49,851 nucleotides of DNA from assembly GCA_009835735.1 (NCBI GenBank), contig VXWX01000160.1:1-49851 (forward strand), written 5' to 3'. Below, one piece after another: positions 9,331 through 17,379 of the stretch (positions are counted from its first letter, which is position 1; every line of letters begins with the position of its first letter). Under the pieces are notes generated by a model that did not search any database, was not told the DNA's origin, and saw only the letters and a program-made list of their open reading frames with translations. The translations under genes were made by a program, and so were the position numbers. The stretch comes from Acidimicrobiaceae bacterium (GTDB lineage Bacteria; Actinomycetota; Acidimicrobiia; Acidimicrobiales; Aldehydirespiratoraceae).

Positions 9331-10232
9331 CCGATCGCTCCCATCAGCTCCCGGCCGCCGCATTCGTCCAGCAGGTGTCGGGCTACAGACCGGCCCAGCA
9401 TCTCGGGATCACGGCCCCGCCGAGTGTCGCGGATGAGCTCCCGGCCGTCCAGCGACGCCACCAGCCCGGTCAGCTCCAGGCCGCCGCCTCCAGCGTCGCC
9501 GGCGTGGGCGCCGGCCGGCAGGTTGCAGTCGCCTCCCAGTTCCGCCAGAAAGGCCCGCTCCGCGTCGACCGCCCGCCGGCTCGGCCCGTGCTCGGTGGCG
9601 AGCAGTGTCTCGAGCACGGCCCGATCATCGGCCCGGCACTCCACTGCGATGGCTCCCTGCGCGACCTGGGGCACGAAAACGTCCGGCTCGAGCACGTCGA
9701 CCACGTCCGGTTCGAGCCCAAGGCGTTGCAAGGCCGCCGCGGCCATGACGATGGCGTCGAAGGCGGCGGCCTTGTTGAGCCGGGTGGCGATGTTGCCCCG
9801 CAGCTCGGCAAAGACCAGGTCGGACCGCATCCAAGCCAGTTGGGCCTTGCGCCTGACCGAGCCCGTGGCCACCGTCGCGCCGGCAGGCAACTCATCCAGC
9901 CGGCAGCCCACCAGAGCGTCCCGCGGGTCACCGCGCCTCGGCACCGCGGCCAGTACCAGGCCCTCGGGAGTCGACGACGGCAAGTCCTTGGCCGAGTGCA
10001 CCGCGATGTCTGCTCGTCCGTCGAGCACCGCGGCCTGCACTTCCTTCACGAACACTCCCTTGCCGCCCATGGCATGGATCGGGTCGTCGGGTTGCCGGTC
10101 ACCGGTGGTGGACACCACGACCGGATCGATTGCCACCCCGCCGGCCTCGGCCAGCAGCCCGGCCACGATGCTTGTCTGCCGGCGGGCCAAGGCACTGCCC
10201 CGGGTGGCCGCTCTCAGAGGCCTGGGGGCCAT
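9327..10232 (-). CDS. hemC: Porphobilinogen deaminase (hydroxymethylbilane synthase)
   Basis: 301 residues; polymerises four porphobilinogens to hydroxymethylbilane on a covalently bound dipyrromethane. Seen: RAATRGSALARRQT at the start, GGKGVFVKEVQAAVLDGRAD, HSAKDLPSSTPEGL with the catalytic Asp-region, and the cofactor cysteine in GGDCNLPAGAHA. That loop is slightly unusual (GGDCNLP rather than GGCQVP) but keeps the Cys. It follows hemA with 5 bases between the genes and overlaps hemD by 4, a coupled operon. Confidence 0.95.
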   Translation of the reverse strand: MAPRPLRAATRGSALARRQTSIVAGLLAEAGGVAIDPVVVSTTGDRQPDDPIHAMGGKGVFVKEVQAAVLDGRADIAVHSAKDLPSSTPEGLVLAAVPRRGDPRDALVGCRLDELPAGATVATGSVRRKAQLAWMRSDLVFAELRGNIATRLNKAAAFDAIVMAAAALQRLGLEPDVVDVLEPDVFVPQVAQGAIAVECRADDRAVLETLLATEHGPSRRAVDAERAFLAELGGDCNLPAGAHAGDAGGGGLELTGLVASLDGRELIRDTRRGRDPEMLGRSVARHLLDECGGRELMGAIG

Positions 10233-10237
10233 GGCGC

Positions 10238-11497
10238 CTACAGGTCGAACAGGTCGCGCAGTGCTTCGGCGAGCCGGTCGCCCCGTGCGTGGCCGGCCGC
10301 GTCCTTGAGCCGGATGGTCGGCTCGTGGAGCAGCTTGTTCACCACGCCGCGCAGCAGGGACTCCACCGCGGCACGCTGGGCGGGCGAGAGATCGGCGAGG
10401 CGCGCCGCATGGCGTTCCAGCTCACTTGAGCTGAGAAGCTCAGCCCGACCCCTCAGCGCCGCGATGAGCGGGGCGACTTCACGGGCCGATGCCTCGGCCA
10501 GGTAGAACTCGACCTCTTCGTCGATGATGGCCTGCACGGAGTCGATCTCCTGGGTGCGACCGGACCGTTCCCGTTCCACGAACTCGCCCAGGTCGTCCAT
10601 GTCGAGCAGGGTCACGCCGGGCAGTTCCCGAGCGGCCGGGTCGACGTCGCGGGGCACGGCCACATCGACGATCAGCAGCTCCGCGCCCGCGCGTCGGGCC
10701 GTCACCGCGTCGATGTCGCTGTGTTCGAGGACGATCTCGGTGGCCCCGGTCGTGGTGATGGCCACATCGGCGCTCGTCAGGGCAGTGTCCAGCTCGGCCA
10801 GGGCTACTGCCCGCCCGCCGCACAGTTGCGCGGCGGCCACGGCCCGCTCCGGTGTGCGGCTGGCTACTGCTATGTCGTCGGGGTGGGCGTCGGCCAGGGA
10901 CTTGAGCGTTCCCGCGGCCACCTCGCCCGCGCCCAAGACGAGCACCCGGCGGCCGGCCAGGCCTCCGAGCCGCTCGGCGGCCAGGGCGACCGCGGCATGC
11001 GACAGGGAGGAGATGCCGCGGGCGATGCCGGTCTCGGTGCGAGCCCGCTTGCCGGTCTCGACCGCGCGACGGAACAGGGGTTCGAGCACCGCACCGACGG
11101 TGCCCTCCGAACGGGCTGCCTGCCATGCGTCGCGTACCTGGCCCAGCACCTCGTGCTCGCCCACCACCACGGAGTCGAGTCCGGCAGCCACCGCGAAGAG
11201 ATGCCGCACTGCGTCGGCGTCATGGTGGGCGTACAGCTCGTCTCCCACGGTCTCGGGCGGGAGCCCCGAATGGCGGGCGATCAGCTCCCGGACGTCGGCG
11301 TAGCCGCCGTGGAAGCGTTCGGCGTAGGCGTAGACCTCGATGCGATTGCAGGTGGACAGCAGCACCGACTCGCTGAGGTGCTCAGCCGCAGCGAGGTCGT
11401 GTAGGGCCTTGGGGAGGTCATCGGGCGCGACCGTCATCCGCTCGAGCAGGCCGAGCGGTGTGGCGCGGTGATTGCACCCGACCACTACCAGCGACAT
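10238..11497 (-). CDS. hemA: Glutamyl-tRNA reductase
   Basis: 419 residues; NADPH-dependent reduction of glutamyl-tRNA(Glu) to glutamate-1-semialdehyde, the first committed step of the C5 heme pathway. The nucleophilic Cys50 lies in LLSTCNRIEVY at the canonical position; VVGEHEVLGQVRDAW is the substrate-domain signature; RRVLVLGAGEVA begins the NADPH Rossmann domain; a C-terminal dimerisation helix ends at LRDLFDL. On the minus strand a TAGCAT at 11511-11506 lies 8 bases before the ATG, so an internal, possibly leaderless, promoter for the heme genes is conceivable. Confidence 0.96.
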   Translation of the reverse strand: MSLVVVGCNHRATPLGLLERMTVAPDDLPKALHDLAAAEHLSESVLLSTCNRIEVYAYAERFHGGYADVRELIARHSGLPPETVGDELYAHHDADAVRHLFAVAAGLDSVVVGEHEVLGQVRDAWQAARSEGTVGAVLEPLFRRAVETGKRARTETGIARGISSLSHAAVALAAERLGGLAGRRVLVLGAGEVAAGTLKSLADAHPDDIAVASRTPERAVAAAQLCGGRAVALAELDTALTSADVAITTTGATEIVLEHSDIDAVTARRAGAELLIVDVAVPRDVDPAARELPGVTLLDMDDLGEFVERERSGRTQEIDSVQAIIDEEVEFYLAEASAREVAPLIAALRGRAELLSSSELERHAARLADLSPAQRAAVESLLRGVVNKLLHEPTIRLKDAAGHARGDRLAEALRDLFDL

Positions 11498-11548
11498 CGA
11501 ATCGGATGCTATCGCCCCCGACTGGCGTCGGGCGGGGTCGGAGAGGCG

Positions 11549-11638
11549 TCAGCGGGCCAGGAAGAAGAGCTGCAGCACTCCGGCCGCGACGATGATGGCG
11601 AGCAGCGCGACGATGGCGATGGTGGTTCCCGGTCTCAT
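11549..11638 (-). CDS. 29-residue single-span membrane peptide
   Basis: A short gene found by reading the gap between the SAM hydrolase gene and hemA. It starts at ATG 11638, preceded at good distance by GGAAGGAGG, the strongest Shine-Dalgarno sequence in this train, and ends with TGA at 11549-11551. The ATG overlaps the TGA of the upstream gene (ATGA). The product begins MRPGTTIAIVALLAI and is almost wholly hydrophobic from residue 5 to 28, ending in a single Arg, that is, one membrane helix with a short positively charged N-terminus. No family is recognised. Real translation is supported by the ribosome site, the overlap and the clean hydrophobic pattern; function is unknown. Confidence 0.6.
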   Translation of the reverse strand: MRPGTTIAIVALLAIIVAAGVLQLFFLAR

Positions 11639-12576
11639 GGTCGGCCTCCTTCCAGAATGTGCGGGCCGGCAGGCCCACCGGACCGAGGACTGAGCCCGAC
11701 CGGCGTCACCACCGACGGGCTGCCCGTCCGCCGGTCGCCGGCCGCGGCGGTGGTGAGGCGCACCTCGGATCCCTCGTGCAGCCCGAGCTCGTCGGCCGCG
11801 GAGCGTTGCGGCAGGGCCAGCGACACGAGCCCGCTCGAGTCGGTGACGAGACCGACGCGTCCCGGCGCCACGTCCGCATACGTCCGGGCTCGCTCAGCCG
11901 TCCGCAGGTCCTCTCCGGCCGTCACCTGCAGGGCCCCGGCCGTGGCCATCTCGTCCACTTCGGCCGGATCGACGTTGAGCTGGCAGTTGCCGAAGCGGTC
12001 CACCCACAGCACCTCGGCCACTAGGTCATCGCCGTCGCGCTGGCTCACCGGCAGCATCCCGGGAGTCAGCGTGGCCACGTCGACGGCCGGCCCCAGATCG
12101 CTCAACGGAACCCCGCGGCAGAGGTGGGCCGCCGCCGGTGCGAATACGTCACGGCCGTCGAAGGTCGAGCCCAGCTCGCCGACGTTCTCCAGCCGGTAGT
12201 CGGCGTTGGCCAGCTCCACCGCCCGCCCGGCCCCACCGACGAGGGCCACCACGGGGGCCAGCAACCCGTTGTCCGGTCCGACCAGCACCGAGGCACCGTC
12301 GCCCACCTCAACTGCCACCGGTCGGCGGTCGGTGCCCACCCCGGGATCGACCACAGCCAGGACCACGCCCGGCAGCAGGTACTGGGCGGCCCGGGCCAGC
12401 GCCAACCCGCCGGCTCGGACGTTGCAGGGCGCGATGCCGTGGGTGACGTCCACCACCCGCACATGGGGCGCGATGGCCGCGATGACCGAGTGGACCACCC
12501 CGACGAACTCGTCGCCGTGGCCGTAGTCCGACAGGAACGAGATCGTGTCGTAGCCGCGCCCCGCGACGAACTTCAT
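11635..12576 (-). CDS. SAM hydroxide adenosyltransferase (SAM hydrolase, DUF62 family)
   Basis: 313 residues from ATG at 12576, which overlaps the proC stop (ATGA). The open frame upstream of it is an arginine/glycine-rich shadow of proC. Family features: TISFLSDYGHGDEFVGVVHS at the N-terminus, VVDVTHGIAPCNVRAG, AVVDPGVGTDRRPVAV, VGPDNGLLAPV, DGRDVFAPAAAHL and the C-terminal beta domain (VDRFGNCQLNV). The family hydrolyses S-adenosylmethionine to adenosine and methionine and is related to fluorinases and chlorinases. Its natural role is unclear; in this window SAM turnover next to demethylation genes is a suggestive but weak link. It is coupled to proC upstream and to the 29-residue peptide downstream. 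Confidence 0.88.
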   Translation of the reverse strand: MKFVAGRGYDTISFLSDYGHGDEFVGVVHSVIAAIAPHVRVVDVTHGIAPCNVRAGGLALARAAQYLLPGVVLAVVDPGVGTDRRPVAVEVGDGASVLVGPDNGLLAPVVALVGGAGRAVELANADYRLENVGELGSTFDGRDVFAPAAAHLCRGVPLSDLGPAVDVATLTPGMLPVSQRDGDDLVAEVLWVDRFGNCQLNVDPAEVDEMATAGALQVTAGEDLRTAERARTYADVAPGRVGLVTDSSGLVSLALPQRSAADELGLHEGSEVRLTTAAAGDRRTGSPSVVTPVGLSPRSGGPAGPHILEGGRP

Positions 12577-13370
12577 TGGCCCAGCTCGCGGGAGCGGCGG
12601 GTGGCTGCCTCGACGACCCGGTCGATGAGGCCCATGAAGCCGGCTTCGTCGAGCACGGCCAAGCCCGCGGCGGTGGTGCCGCCCGGAGAGGTGACGTTCT
12701 CGCGCAAGCGGCCCGGGTCCTCCCCCGACTCCGCCAACAGCGTGGCGGCCCCCAGCAGGGTCTGGCGTACCAAGGCGTCGGCCACCGCAGGATCGAGGCC
12801 CTGAGCGGTACCGGCGGCCCGGAGCGCCTCGGCCAGCCGGAACAGGTACGCGGGGCCGCTGCCCGACAGGCCCGTCACCGCGTCGAGGTCGGCTTCTGCC
12901 ACTGTCGCCACCGTTCCCACCGCCTCGAGGATGCCGCGGGCCCATTCCAGGTCTTCGGGCCCGGCCGCCAGTCCAGGTGCGATGGCGGCCGCGCCCGCCC
13001 CGACCAGCGCCGGGGTGTTGGGCATGGCCCGCACAACCGGGGTTCCTGCTGGCAGCCCGGCCTCGATGGCCGCCGTGCGTACTCCCGCGGCGATGGACAG
13101 CACCCGCGACGCGCCGGCCGCGGCCAGCCCGGGCAGCACTGCGGCCACCACGTCGGGCTTCACCGCGATGACGGCACCAATCCCGTAAAGGGGTTCAGTG
13201 GAGATCGACACACCGGGTGCTGCGGTCGCGACGGCCCGCTGACGGGTTGGGTCGGGTTCCACCACGTGGAGCTGGTCCGCATCGGCCCAGCCGCGGGACA
13301 CCAGGCCCCCCAGTAGGGCCTCACCCATCTTTCCGCCGCCGATCACTTGCAACCGGGCCATACCGGTCAT
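12573..13370 (-). CDS. proC: Pyrroline-5-carboxylate reductase
   Basis: 265 residues (262 if the second Met at 13361 is used). Last step of proline synthesis, NAD(P)H-dependent. Seen: RLQVIGGGKMGEALLGGL (nucleotide-binding), VIAVKPDVVAAVLPGL, VVRAMPNTPALVGAG, and the C-terminal dimer region DAVTGLSGSGPAYLFRLAEA followed by VTSPGGTTAAGL. It overlaps the SAM hydrolase start by 4 bases and lies 16 bases downstream of the EamA transporter gene. Confidence 0.95.
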   Translation of the reverse strand: MTGMARLQVIGGGKMGEALLGGLVSRGWADADQLHVVEPDPTRQRAVATAAPGVSISTEPLYGIGAVIAVKPDVVAAVLPGLAAAGASRVLSIAAGVRTAAIEAGLPAGTPVVRAMPNTPALVGAGAAAIAPGLAAGPEDLEWARGILEAVGTVATVAEADLDAVTGLSGSGPAYLFRLAEALRAAGTAQGLDPAVADALVRQTLLGAATLLAESGEDPGRLRENVTSPGGTTAAGLAVLDEAGFMGLIDRVVEAATRRSRELGQ

Positions 13371-13386
13371 GTTAAAGGGACTGAGG

Positions 13387-14298
13387 TCAGCCGATGTCGG
13401 TGCGGTAGCGGGCGGTGATCTGGAGGTCGCGACGGATCACGCCGGTCAGCGCCGCAATGACGATCACCCCGCCGACCACTTGGGCGATCTTGATCGGCTC
13501 GTCCAGGAAGGCGGCGGCGAGGACCATCGTCAGCGGGGGAGCGCCGAGAAGGGCCATCGATGAGACGGTGATCCGCACATGCTTGTGGGCCCAGTTCATC
13601 AGCAAGTGGCCCGATCCCGGAACGGCAACGAGCGCGGCCACCCACAGCCAGGCGCTCGTATCGGGCCAAGACAGGCCGTCACCGGTCAGGACGGCCGGCG
13701 GCGTGACCACGACCATCGCGACAATCCACACCACCGCTTGGAACTCCAATGCACCGATCTTCTGGCGGGCCTCCTTGGCCAGCGCCATCTGCGCTGAGAA
13801 GCACAGCAGGGCCAGCACGGCCAGCCCGTCGCCGCGCAGGCTCCAGGTGGGCACCGAGGCCGAACCGAACAGCACCAGCGCAGTGCCGGCCAGGGCGGTC
13901 GCCACCAGCGCCAACAGCTTGAGAGAGACCGGTTCGGCGAACCGGTGTACCGCCGCCCAGATCAACACGATGGGCACCAGCGACACGATCATGGCCACGT
14001 TGGTGACGGTTGTGGACTTGATGCTCTGGTAGAACGCGATGTACCACAGCCCGAGCATCACCGCGGAGGGCAGGCAGGCCCGCACTTGGGGCCACGTCAC
14101 CCGGCCCCGCCGGGCCAGCACGACCCCTCCGTAGACGAGGGAGCTCAGAACCAACCGCCAGAAGGCCAGCTGCACTGCTCCCAGGTCCACCTGGCGCACC
14201 AGAATGTTGCCGAAGCTCCAGCACACCACTGCGCCCGAAACGGCCGTCAGGCCCAGGGGGTGCCACTGCGTGGCCCGTGACGACATGGAGGCAGTCAT
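13387..14298 (-). CDS. EamA/DMT-family transporter
   Basis: 303 residues with about ten hydrophobic helices arranged as two EamA repeats (first about residues 15-150, second about 160-290). Typical features are SFGNILVRQVDLGAVQLAFW in the first helix pair and LGAPPLTMVLAAAFLDEPI in the penultimate region. Members move amino acids, metabolites or drugs across the inner membrane; the substrate cannot be read from sequence. It is in line with the thioesterase and gmaS-type genes upstream and proC downstream, with short spacers (32 and 16 bases). Starts at 14298 or 14286 are both possible. Confidence 0.85.
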   Translation of the reverse strand: MTASMSSRATQWHPLGLTAVSGAVVCWSFGNILVRQVDLGAVQLAFWRLVLSSLVYGGVVLARRGRVTWPQVRACLPSAVMLGLWYIAFYQSIKSTTVTNVAMIVSLVPIVLIWAAVHRFAEPVSLKLLALVATALAGTALVLFGSASVPTWSLRGDGLAVLALLCFSAQMALAKEARQKIGALEFQAVVWIVAMVVVTPPAVLTGDGLSWPDTSAWLWVAALVAVPGSGHLLMNWAHKHVRITVSSMALLGAPPLTMVLAAAFLDEPIKIAQVVGGVIVIAALTGVIRRDLQITARYRTDIG

Positions 14299-14330
14299 GG
14301 GCCGCGGACCTTCCGGTAGGGGCCGGCCGC

Positions 14331-14813
14331 TCAGGCGCCGACGGCTCGGATGGCTCGACCGGTGGTGCCTGCACCGAGCAGGCCGGCATGGGCGTCGGCG
14401 TCGCTTCGCAGGACCGCATACAGCGCTTCGGTCATGGGAGCTACCCGGTCGATGCTGGTGTCGACGTGCAGCATCATCGACTCCTGGGTGGCGGCCAGCG
14501 CGCTGTCGTCAGCGCGGCGCAGCTCATGGAAGAGGTGCACCCGCTTGGGGTCGGCCCCCGCCACAGTTGTGTCCACCGCCAGCGGGGTGGCCGGGGCCAG
14601 CTCGTCAATGAAAGCGATGTGGGTCTCCACCGTGTAGAACGATCCGCCGGTGCTGGCCCGGTATTGCTCGTCGAAGCCCATGCGGATCAGGTACTCGTCG
14701 CTGGCCATGCCGAACACGACGCCGTAGAAGCCCTCGGTCATGTGGCCGTTGTAGTCGATCCACTCGTCGAGGACGGCGCCTCGCCAGATACGCAGCGGCG
14801 CGCCGTCAGCCAT
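14331..14813 (-). CDS. Hot-dog thioesterase resembling betainyl-CoA thioesterase
   Basis: 160 residues from ATG at 14813 (upstream codons in frame are Ser/Thr-rich and were not used). Hot-dog fold with the active-site segment WIDYNGHMTEGFYGVVFG; further on VETHIAFIDEL, GADPKRVHLFHELRRAD and MLHVDT. From memory this DYNGHM, VETHI, GADxKRxHxFH, LHVDT series is the pattern of the thioesterase encoded with, or fused to, L-carnitine dehydrogenase, where it splits betainyl-CoA to glycine betaine. Its place 43 bases downstream of a gmaS-type gene, in a window full of betaine-demethylation genes, supports that reading. No carnitine dehydrogenase is in the window. A generic 4HBT-type acyl-CoA thioesterase remains possible. 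Confidence 0.75.
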   Translation of the reverse strand: MADGAPLRIWRGAVLDEWIDYNGHMTEGFYGVVFGMASDEYLIRMGFDEQYRASTGGSFYTVETHIAFIDELAPATPLAVDTTVAGADPKRVHLFHELRRADDSALAATQESMMLHVDTSIDRVAPMTEALYAVLRSDADAHAGLLGAGTTGRAIRAVGA

Positions 14814-14856
14814 GGACAGCGAGTCTACGAAGACCCGTGACGTCGAGGGGTGCCCG

Positions 14857-16224
14857 TCAGAACAGGGTGAGGTACTGGTCGACCTCTCCTGAGGTGACCA
14901 CATGGTGGTGGGCCAGGAACTCCTCGCGCTTCACCTTCACGTAGTAGTCGCGGTAGGGGCCCTCGGCGGTGTCGCCCAGACCCCGGCCGATCACGTCGTT
15001 GGAGGCGAGCCGATCGGCGGCGTGCAGCAGCGTGGGCGGCAGGGCCTCGATGCCCTTGGCCGCGATCTCCTCCGCCGACAGGGTGTACAGGTTGTCGGTG
15101 TTGGGCTCGCCCGGGTCGAGGTCGCGGTCGATGCCGTCGAGGCCGCAGGCCAGGGTGGCCGCGAACATCAGGTACGGGTTGGCCGCGCCGTCGCCCAGGC
15201 GGATCTCGATGCGGTCGGGCTCGGGCACCCGGATCATCTGGGTGCGGTTGTTGCCCCCGTACACCGCGTAGGCCGGCGCCCAGGTGGCTCCCGAGGTGGG
15301 CGCCCCCACCCCCATGCGCTTGTAGGAGTTCACGATGGGGCACATCACCGCCACCAGCGACGAGGCGTGGTCGATGATCCCTGCGGTGAACTTGTAGGCC
15401 GTGTCGCTCAGGCCCAGGCCCTTGGTGTCGGGCCCGCCGGCGCCCCCGCCGATGAACAGCGGCTCGTCGGTGTCGGCCGACCACAGGCTCGCGTGGATGT
15501 GCAGGCCGTTGCCGGTCTTGTCGGCGAACGGCTTGGGCATGAACGTGGCGTAGCGGCCGTCGCGCTGGGCCAGGGTGTGCACCATCAGCCGGAACAGGAT
15601 GAGCCGGTCAGCGGTGGTGAGCGCGTCGGAGTACTGCCAGTTCTGCTCGTACTGGCCGTTGGCGTCCTCGTGGTCGTTGGCGTAGTTGCCCCAGCCCATG
15701 GCGTCGAGGTTCTTGGACACCGCGGTGAGGTGGGGCAGCATCCGGGTCAGGCCCTTGGCGTCGTAGCAGGGCAGCGACATGGTGTCGCGGTCGTCGGCCA
15801 CCGAGATGGTGCCGTCGTCGTTGCGAACCACAAGCGAGTACTCGGCCTCCACCCCGCACTTGAACACGATGTTGCGCTCGGCGGCCGCCTCCATCGCCCG
15901 GCGCAGGATCACCCTCGGCGCGTACGGCCACAGCTCGCCCTCCACAGTGGGGTCGCACTGCATGGCGGCCACATTGGGCTGCCATGGCAACTGGGTGTAC
16001 GACGCCGGGTCGGGAAGGGCCAGGATGTCGGGGCTGGAGGGATCCTGGCCCATGGGGCCGGCCGCGAAGCCCGCGAAGCCGGCTCCGTCGCTCATCAGTC
16101 CCTCGAGGGCGCCGACGGGCACGAGCTTGGCGCACGGCTTGCCGTGCATCTCCACGAACATGGCGTAGATGAACTCCACGCCGTCGGCCTCCACCCGGCT
16201 CCGGATCTCGTCGAGCGCGCTCAT
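14857..16224 (-). CDS. gmaS: Glutamine-synthetase-family ligase, probable glutamate-methylamine ligase (GMAS)
   Basis: 455 residues from ATG at 16224 with AGGGGGA just upstream. Glutamine synthetase fold, of the GlnT/type III branch: MFVEMHGKPCAKLVPV near the start, VFKCGVEAEYSLV (metal site), NGLHIHASLW, VNSYKRMGVGAPTSGATWAP (ATP site) and RVPEPDRIEIRLGDGAANPY. This branch includes gamma-glutamylmethylamide synthetase, which ligates methylamine to glutamate using ATP, the first step of the N-methylglutamate pathway. The divergently placed mgsABC-like genes encode the next enzyme, the main reason for preferring GMAS over an ammonia-specific ligase. Rhizobial glnT also sits beside glxBCD, so substrate is not certain. 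Confidence 0.85.
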   Translation of the reverse strand: MSALDEIRSRVEADGVEFIYAMFVEMHGKPCAKLVPVGALEGLMSDGAGFAGFAAGPMGQDPSSPDILALPDPASYTQLPWQPNVAAMQCDPTVEGELWPYAPRVILRRAMEAAAERNIVFKCGVEAEYSLVVRNDDGTISVADDRDTMSLPCYDAKGLTRMLPHLTAVSKNLDAMGWGNYANDHEDANGQYEQNWQYSDALTTADRLILFRLMVHTLAQRDGRYATFMPKPFADKTGNGLHIHASLWSADTDEPLFIGGGAGGPDTKGLGLSDTAYKFTAGIIDHASSLVAVMCPIVNSYKRMGVGAPTSGATWAPAYAVYGGNNRTQMIRVPEPDRIEIRLGDGAANPYLMFAATLACGLDGIDRDLDPGEPNTDNLYTLSAEEIAAKGIEALPPTLLHAADRLASNDVIGRGLGDTAEGPYRDYYVKVKREEFLAHHHVVTSGEVDQYLTLF

Positions 16225-16479
16225 GGTTCCCCCTGTGATTGTGCCGTAGTTGGCTGGGTCGCGGCAGCCGAGAGTAGTCAACGATCCCGTTGGGAGGGAA
16301 TTGGCCCTCCTATTGGCGGCGCCGGGCCCAGAGGCCGAGCCTGCGAGGCCGTGGCCCGAGCGGCCCGTGAGCGCAGCGAACAAGAGCGGAAGAGGCTGCC
16401 GGGCTGAGGTCAGGGGCGCGGTGGGCGCTACCGTGCGGGCCGGACTTTGTCAGGTAGAGCACTTCGGGGGACAAGCGGC
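16225..16479 (+). promoter_or_regulatory. Divergent control region between gmaS and mgsABC, with a hairpin/operator candidate
   Basis: 255 bases with no gene on either strand. The clearest structure is a perfect 6-base inverted repeat, GGAGGG at 16293-16298 and CCCTCC at 16305-16310, around an AATTGG centre; it could be an operator serving both directions. TACCGT at 16429-16434 is a possible -10 element for the plus-strand operon. No clear -35 is seen, and no regulator gene is adjacent. On the minus side TTGACT (16281-16276) resembles a -35 but has no -10 at proper distance. Confidence 0.35.
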
Positions 16480-17379
16480 ATGTGCGGGATCGTTGGGTTG
16501 TTCTGCAAGACCGAGACCCACCGCCACGAGCTGGGCCAGCTGACTGCGGTGATGTTGCGCGAGATGCGCGACCGGGGCCCCGACAGCGCCGGGTTCGCGT
16601 CCTACGACGTAGGCCTGCCCGACCGCACCCGCATCACCGTGCTGGCTGAGGGCATCACGGTGGACTGGGGTCCGGTGGCAGCCGCGCTGGAGGGAGTCCT
16701 GGGCGCTGAGGTCACCGTGCGGGCGGTTCATGATCACGCCGTGTTCTCGACCGACGGCGACGGCCGGGCCGCCCGCCAATGGATCATCGACAACGTGGTC
16801 GGGGCCACGGTGCTGAGCTACGGCTCCCAGATCGAGCTGTACAAGGCGGTCGGCGACCCCGACCTGGTGGCCGAGCGCTATGACCTGGCCTCCCGAACCG
16901 GCACTCACGCCTTGGCCCACACCCGCATGGCCACCGAGTCGGCAGTCACCACCAACGGTTCGCACCCGTTCGCCACCGGCGCCGACACCTGCTTGGTGCA
17001 CAACGGGTCACTGTCCAACCACAACCGTCTGCGGCGGTTCCTTGAGGGTCATGGCGAGTCGTTCCAGACGGAGAACGACTCCGAGGTCGCCGCCGGCTAC
17101 CTGGCGTGGCGGATCCGCTCCGGCGACACCATCTCGCAGGCGTTGGAGGGGGCCATCGACGACCTCGACGGCTTCTACACGTTCGCCATCGGCGTGGCCG
17201 ACGGTTTCGCCATCCTGCGTGATCCCATCGCCTGCAAGCCGGCGGTGGTGGCCGAGACTGACGATTGGGTGGCCATGTCGTCGGAGTACCGGGCCATCGC
17301 CCGCCTTCCGGGCGCGGCCGACGCCGAGGTATGGGAGCCCGAGCCGGCCCGCATCTACACCTGGAGCCTGGCCGCATGA
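16480..17379 (+). CDS. mgsA: N-methylglutamate synthase subunit A-like / class II glutamine amidotransferase domain protein
   Basis: 299 residues. The ATG at 16480 places Cys at residue 2 (MCGIVGLFCK), as required for the N-terminal nucleophile amidotransferase family; upstream in-frame codons are therefore not used. Later motifs: EMRDRGPDSAGFASYD, TGTHALAHTRMATES, and DTCLVHNGSLSNH. It corresponds to GlxB/MgsA, the GltB amidotransferase-domain homologue. In N-methylglutamate synthase this subunit would take the methylamine (rather than ammonia) group from gamma-glutamylmethylamide and deliver it to the synthase subunit. Its stop overlaps the next start (ATGA). Divergent from the gmaS-type gene. 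Confidence 0.85.
   Translation: MCGIVGLFCKTETHRHELGQLTAVMLREMRDRGPDSAGFASYDVGLPDRTRITVLAEGITVDWGPVAAALEGVLGAEVTVRAVHDHAVFSTDGDGRAARQWIIDNVVGATVLSYGSQIELYKAVGDPDLVAERYDLASRTGTHALAHTRMATESAVTTNGSHPFATGADTCLVHNGSLSNHNRLRRFLEGHGESFQTENDSEVAAGYLAWRIRSGDTISQALEGAIDDLDGFYTFAIGVADGFAILRDPIACKPAVVAETDDWVAMSSEYRAIARLPGAADAEVWEPEPARIYTWSLAA

Noticed and set aside
8320-10308. 662-residue plus-strand open frame over hemB, hemD and hemC
   Set aside because: Crosses three confirmed heme genes on the other strand; low-complexity Arg/Gly/Gln composition, no ribosome site.
11635-12945. Longer form of the SAM hydrolase starting at 12945
   Set aside because: The extra ~120 residues are Arg/Gly-rich and lie wholly over proC; the ATG at 12576 with ATGA overlap gives the family's normal N-terminus.
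14902-16407. 501-residue plus-strand open frame antisense to the gmaS-type gene
   Set aside because: Gly/Val/His-rich mirror of a strongly conserved gene.
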